From Amoebidium appalachense (Eukaryota; Ichthyosporea), in contig CAVNZM010000015.1 in the NCBI GenBank assembly GCA_963693365.1, positions 3,410,001-3,474,000 on the forward strand: DNA of 64,000 nt. Direction: 5' to 3'. The first letter of the stretch is position 1. Each line of letters begins with the position of its first letter. The position numbers and the translations under genes were made by a program. The notes under the pieces were generated by a model. It made no database searches and was not told the origin of the DNA. It saw only the letters and a program-made list of their open reading frames with translations. Positions 60,490 through 64,000 of this stretch are shown here, piece after piece.

Positions 60490-60630
60490 GTGGTGTGTAT
60501 ATGTGTGCGCATGGGTGTGTGTATATATGTACACATGTGTGTATGTGCCAGTGTGTATGTGCGTGCCTGCGTGCTTGTGTGCGTGTGTGCGTGTATGCGC
60601 GCGCGCGTGTGTTAGTGCGCGCGTGTGTGT

Positions 60631-60684
<54 letters not shown>

Positions 60685-60720
60685 ATGTGTGAGTACTAGT
60701 GGTGTGTGCGTTTGCGTATG
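60490..60720. repeat. GT microsatellite
   Basis: (GT)n with ATGTGTGT and GCGC variants, ending where the CT block begins. Confidence 0.9.
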
Positions 60721-60729
60721 ATGGTGTGT

Positions 60730-61815
<1,086 letters not shown>

Positions 61816-61819
61816 CATG

Positions 61820-62690
61820 AATTGAGAATTGAGAAAATTCGTTTGTGTCCTTGTCCACTAGTCGCAACACACATGCAGTGTGCTTCAGTATTTCAGAATC
61901 GGGCGTACATTGATGCACCATGTTTATTGCAGATCATACCGTGCTTGTTTCTAATTAGTATTAGATTATATCATACACAGTTTTCGATTCGACATTACTG
62001 TAAGGGCATAGCTTGAAAGTGAAGTTTGCTATATTTGTAAAACTTGCATCTGCACCTAGGGAGGCACAGGTTGATATTACGTACAGGCTGTGACTACATG
62101 ATTAATCATATTACATAGCCCGCTATCAAAGCCACGGCTAACTTAAAAGTCGTGTTAGGGTTCTTATATACACAACTATAGCATTGGATAGCATCGCCCA
62201 CCGTTAAGGACAATGCTACTAAGAGTCAAGTAGAGGTTCATATTTCTCATATTTATAAAGATAAAATTACATACCCCGCTGTCAGTCAAAGCTGCAGTGG
62301 TAAAATCAACTGATGATCCTGTTTAAAAGGTTCATGGTGATTAAGATTGGCAAATAACTCGTCCGCATCATAGATATACAATAGATAGTATATACATGAG
62401 CCACTACTAGAGTCTGGCTCAAAATCACTATCACATATTATTTACATGGGCCTGGGGTTCCACAAGTATCACTATATATAGTGCATAGCCAGCTATCAAA
62501 GTCATGGCTAACTCAAGTGTGAAATTTTGCCCAGAATTAAGTCTTGCTACAGCCGGTGATGTTTATGATTACAAATCAAAGTTTTATTAATATTAGCTGC
62601 CAGCTGATCAAATATATTGACTAGGTTTATATATATATAACATTAATAGCACCAATAGCAGCCATATACAACTGAAAGGTGTGTCGAAGC
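61820..62690. other. A+T-rich, one diverged repeat pair, no gene
   Basis: The word GCTATCAAAG(C/T)CA(C/T)GGCTAACT occurs at about 62124-62145 and 62491-62512, with AGC(C/-) GCT(A/G)TC relatives at about 62276, indicating an old tandem of about 365 bp or shorter. No ORF of note. Confidence 0.5.
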
Positions 62691-62739
62691 TAATTTTTAT
62701 TGTAGACCATAATTCAGGAGAGAGGAGGAGAGAGGTGCC

Positions 62740-62802
62740 CGGAGGGGGGGGGGGGGGGGGGGGGGGAGGGAGGGAGGGAGGGAGGGGGGAGAGGGAGGAA
62801 AA

Positions 62803-62833
<31 letters not shown>

Positions 62834-63161
62834 TGTGTGTGTGTGTGTGTGTGTGCACGCGCGTGTGTGTGCGTGTGTGTGTGGTGTGTGTGTGTATGTG
62901 TGGGTGTACGGTGTCACAGTGTGTACACGCACGTGTTTGTGTGCGACCTGCGCACGTGTGATGTGTGTGTGTGTGTGTGTGCACGCGCGTGTGTGTGCGT
63001 GTGTGTGTGGTGTGTGTGTGTATGTGTGGGTGTACGGTGTCACAGTGTGTACACGCACGTGTTTGTGTGCGACCTGCGCACGTGTGATGTGTGTGTATGT
63101 ATGTGTGTGTGTAGCAGAAGGAGGGGGGGGGGGGGGGGGGGGGGAGGGGAGGGAGGGCGAC

Positions 63162-63200
<39 letters not shown>

Positions 63201-63214
63201 TCTGTGTGTGTGTG

Positions 63215-63245
<31 letters not shown>

Positions 63246-63414
63246 GTGCGTGCGTGCGTGTGTGTGTCACGGTGTGTGTGTGTGTCTGTGTGTGTAAGTG
63301 TGTGCGTGTGTGTGCGTGTGTGTATCACGGTGTGTGTGTGGGTGTGGGTGTGGGTGTGGGTGACGTGTGCGTGTGTGGGTGGGGGGATGCGGAGGGCAGG
63401 AAGGCGGGGGGCCG

Positions 63415-63460
<46 letters not shown>

Positions 63461-63546
63461 GGGAGGACGCACAGTGTGGGTGTGGGTGTGGGTGTGTATG
63501 GGTGGGTGAGTATGTGCGTGGCACGAAGGGGTGCGCGCACGTATGC

Positions 63547-63598
<52 letters not shown>

Positions 63599-63700
63599 CA
63601 CATGACATGCATGGAGGAGAAAGAAAACAGAGAAAGAGTGACACTCCGAGAAAGAGAGACAGGGGGGGAGGGGGGAGGGGGGGAGGGGGGGGGAGGGGGG
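62740..63700. repeat. GT, GA and poly-G block
   Basis: G-run at 62743-62768, GGGA and (GA)n to 62832, then (GT)n. A unit of about 124 bp with GTGCACGCGCGTGTGTGTGC and GTGTGCGACCTGCGCACGTG is present twice (about 62855-62960 and 62979-63085). Poly-G at 63124-63146 and 63419-63459. Confidence 0.92.
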
Positions 63701-63796
63701 TATTTGGGCCTCACTCTCGTGCATGTAAAAACAACTTCACTTTCACTTGCTGGGCCTCCGGCAGTGTCCACGCAATAAAAAGTGTGTAAACCCCCC

Positions 63797-63993
63797 ACTT
63801 TCACTTCGATCTAATTAGCTGTCACGTCAACTTTTTTTCCCGATTCTTCATCATGGCAGGTATATAAAGGCTTTCGTTTCTTCTTTTTGTGGACTTCACT
63901 TTCACTTCGATCTCTTAGCTGTCACGTCAACTTTTTTTCCCGATTCTTCACCATGGCAGGTATATAAAGGCTTTCGTTTCTTTTTTTTGTGGT
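63797..63993 (+). promoter_or_regulatory. 100-bp tandem repeat carrying a TATA box
   Basis: Two copies with a period of exactly 100 bp (63797 and 63897). Each has CACTTTCACTTCGATCT, TTAGCTGTCACGTCAACTTT, a T/C-rich stretch, ATGGCAGG and TATATAAAGG (63861-63870 and 63961-63970). A truncated third start (ACTTTCACTT) lies at about 63737-63746. It looks like a duplicated core promoter for a gene that begins beyond the window; equally, ATGGCAG|GTATAT could be a short first exon with a donor. Confidence 0.55.
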
Positions 63994-64000
63994 TGGAGGG

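Noticed and set aside
62681-63778. 365-codon Cys/Val-rich ORF
   Set aside because: Encoded by GT and poly-G repeats; the antisense frames are just as long.

Overview
The window comes from a nuclear genome of a eukaryote. It has GT-AG introns of 0.3-4.3 kb, genes upstream of TATA and CCAAT boxes, two retrotransposon types, a dimeric satellite, and a very large load of CA/GT, CT and poly-G/C tracts. The recognisable host proteins are mostly cell-surface or extracellular: WSC, EGF, ricin-type lectin and a beta-helix with FxxN/GGA repeats. This fits a unicellular protist, perhaps a holozoan or an alga, but I cannot name the organism. Most long open frames in the window are microsatellite read-through and are left out.

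Layout. 0-12 kb has no gene I can defend. It holds tandem and dispersed repeats, four phased hairpins (2869-3055), a satellite array of about 184 bp units (5400-7490), a 1.3 kb GT/G-rich block, and a 0.95 kb duplication (3697-4627 and 10940-11906). At 12.2-13.2 kb is an unknown minus-strand gene with one frame break; upstream of it lies a region rich in CCAAT, CRE and E-box motifs. From 14.2 to 27.9 kb the minus strand carries exons of one or more secreted or surface proteins: tectonin-like repeats, WSC domains, a beta-trefoil-like exon, a PAN-like exon and EGF repeats. An intact 3,554 bp LTR retrotransposon (20446-23999, TSD CACCA, LTRs that look identical) sits inside the intron that splits one WSC domain. 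A MITE-like element lies at 29248-29613. At 30.4-31.5 kb is a type II membrane protein with a C-terminal ricin-type lectin domain (+).

34.9-41.2 kb is a complete tyrosine-recombinase retrotransposon of the DIRS order (PAT/Ngaro type) on the minus strand. Its order is gag-like ORF, RT-RNase H, tyrosine recombinase, flanked by split direct repeats. Both ORF junctions are 4-nt ATGA overlaps. 42.5-45.7 kb is a three-exon gene (+) for a type II membrane protein with a Thr-rich stalk and a beta-helix. 51.8-52.3 kb encodes a small two-TM protein with a PPxY motif (+). 54.2-58.1 kb is a four-exon C2H2 zinc-finger gene (-), one of whose acceptors reads CGG where AG is expected. The rest is low-complexity DNA, including about 1.1 kb of CT repeat at 60.7-61.8 kb. 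The window ends in a 100-bp tandem repeat that duplicates a TATA box.

Several genes are broken by single-base shifts, mostly at short G or C runs. These may be assembly errors as easily as real mutations. Exon joins were chosen from GT/AG signals, phase and domain continuity; none has transcript support.
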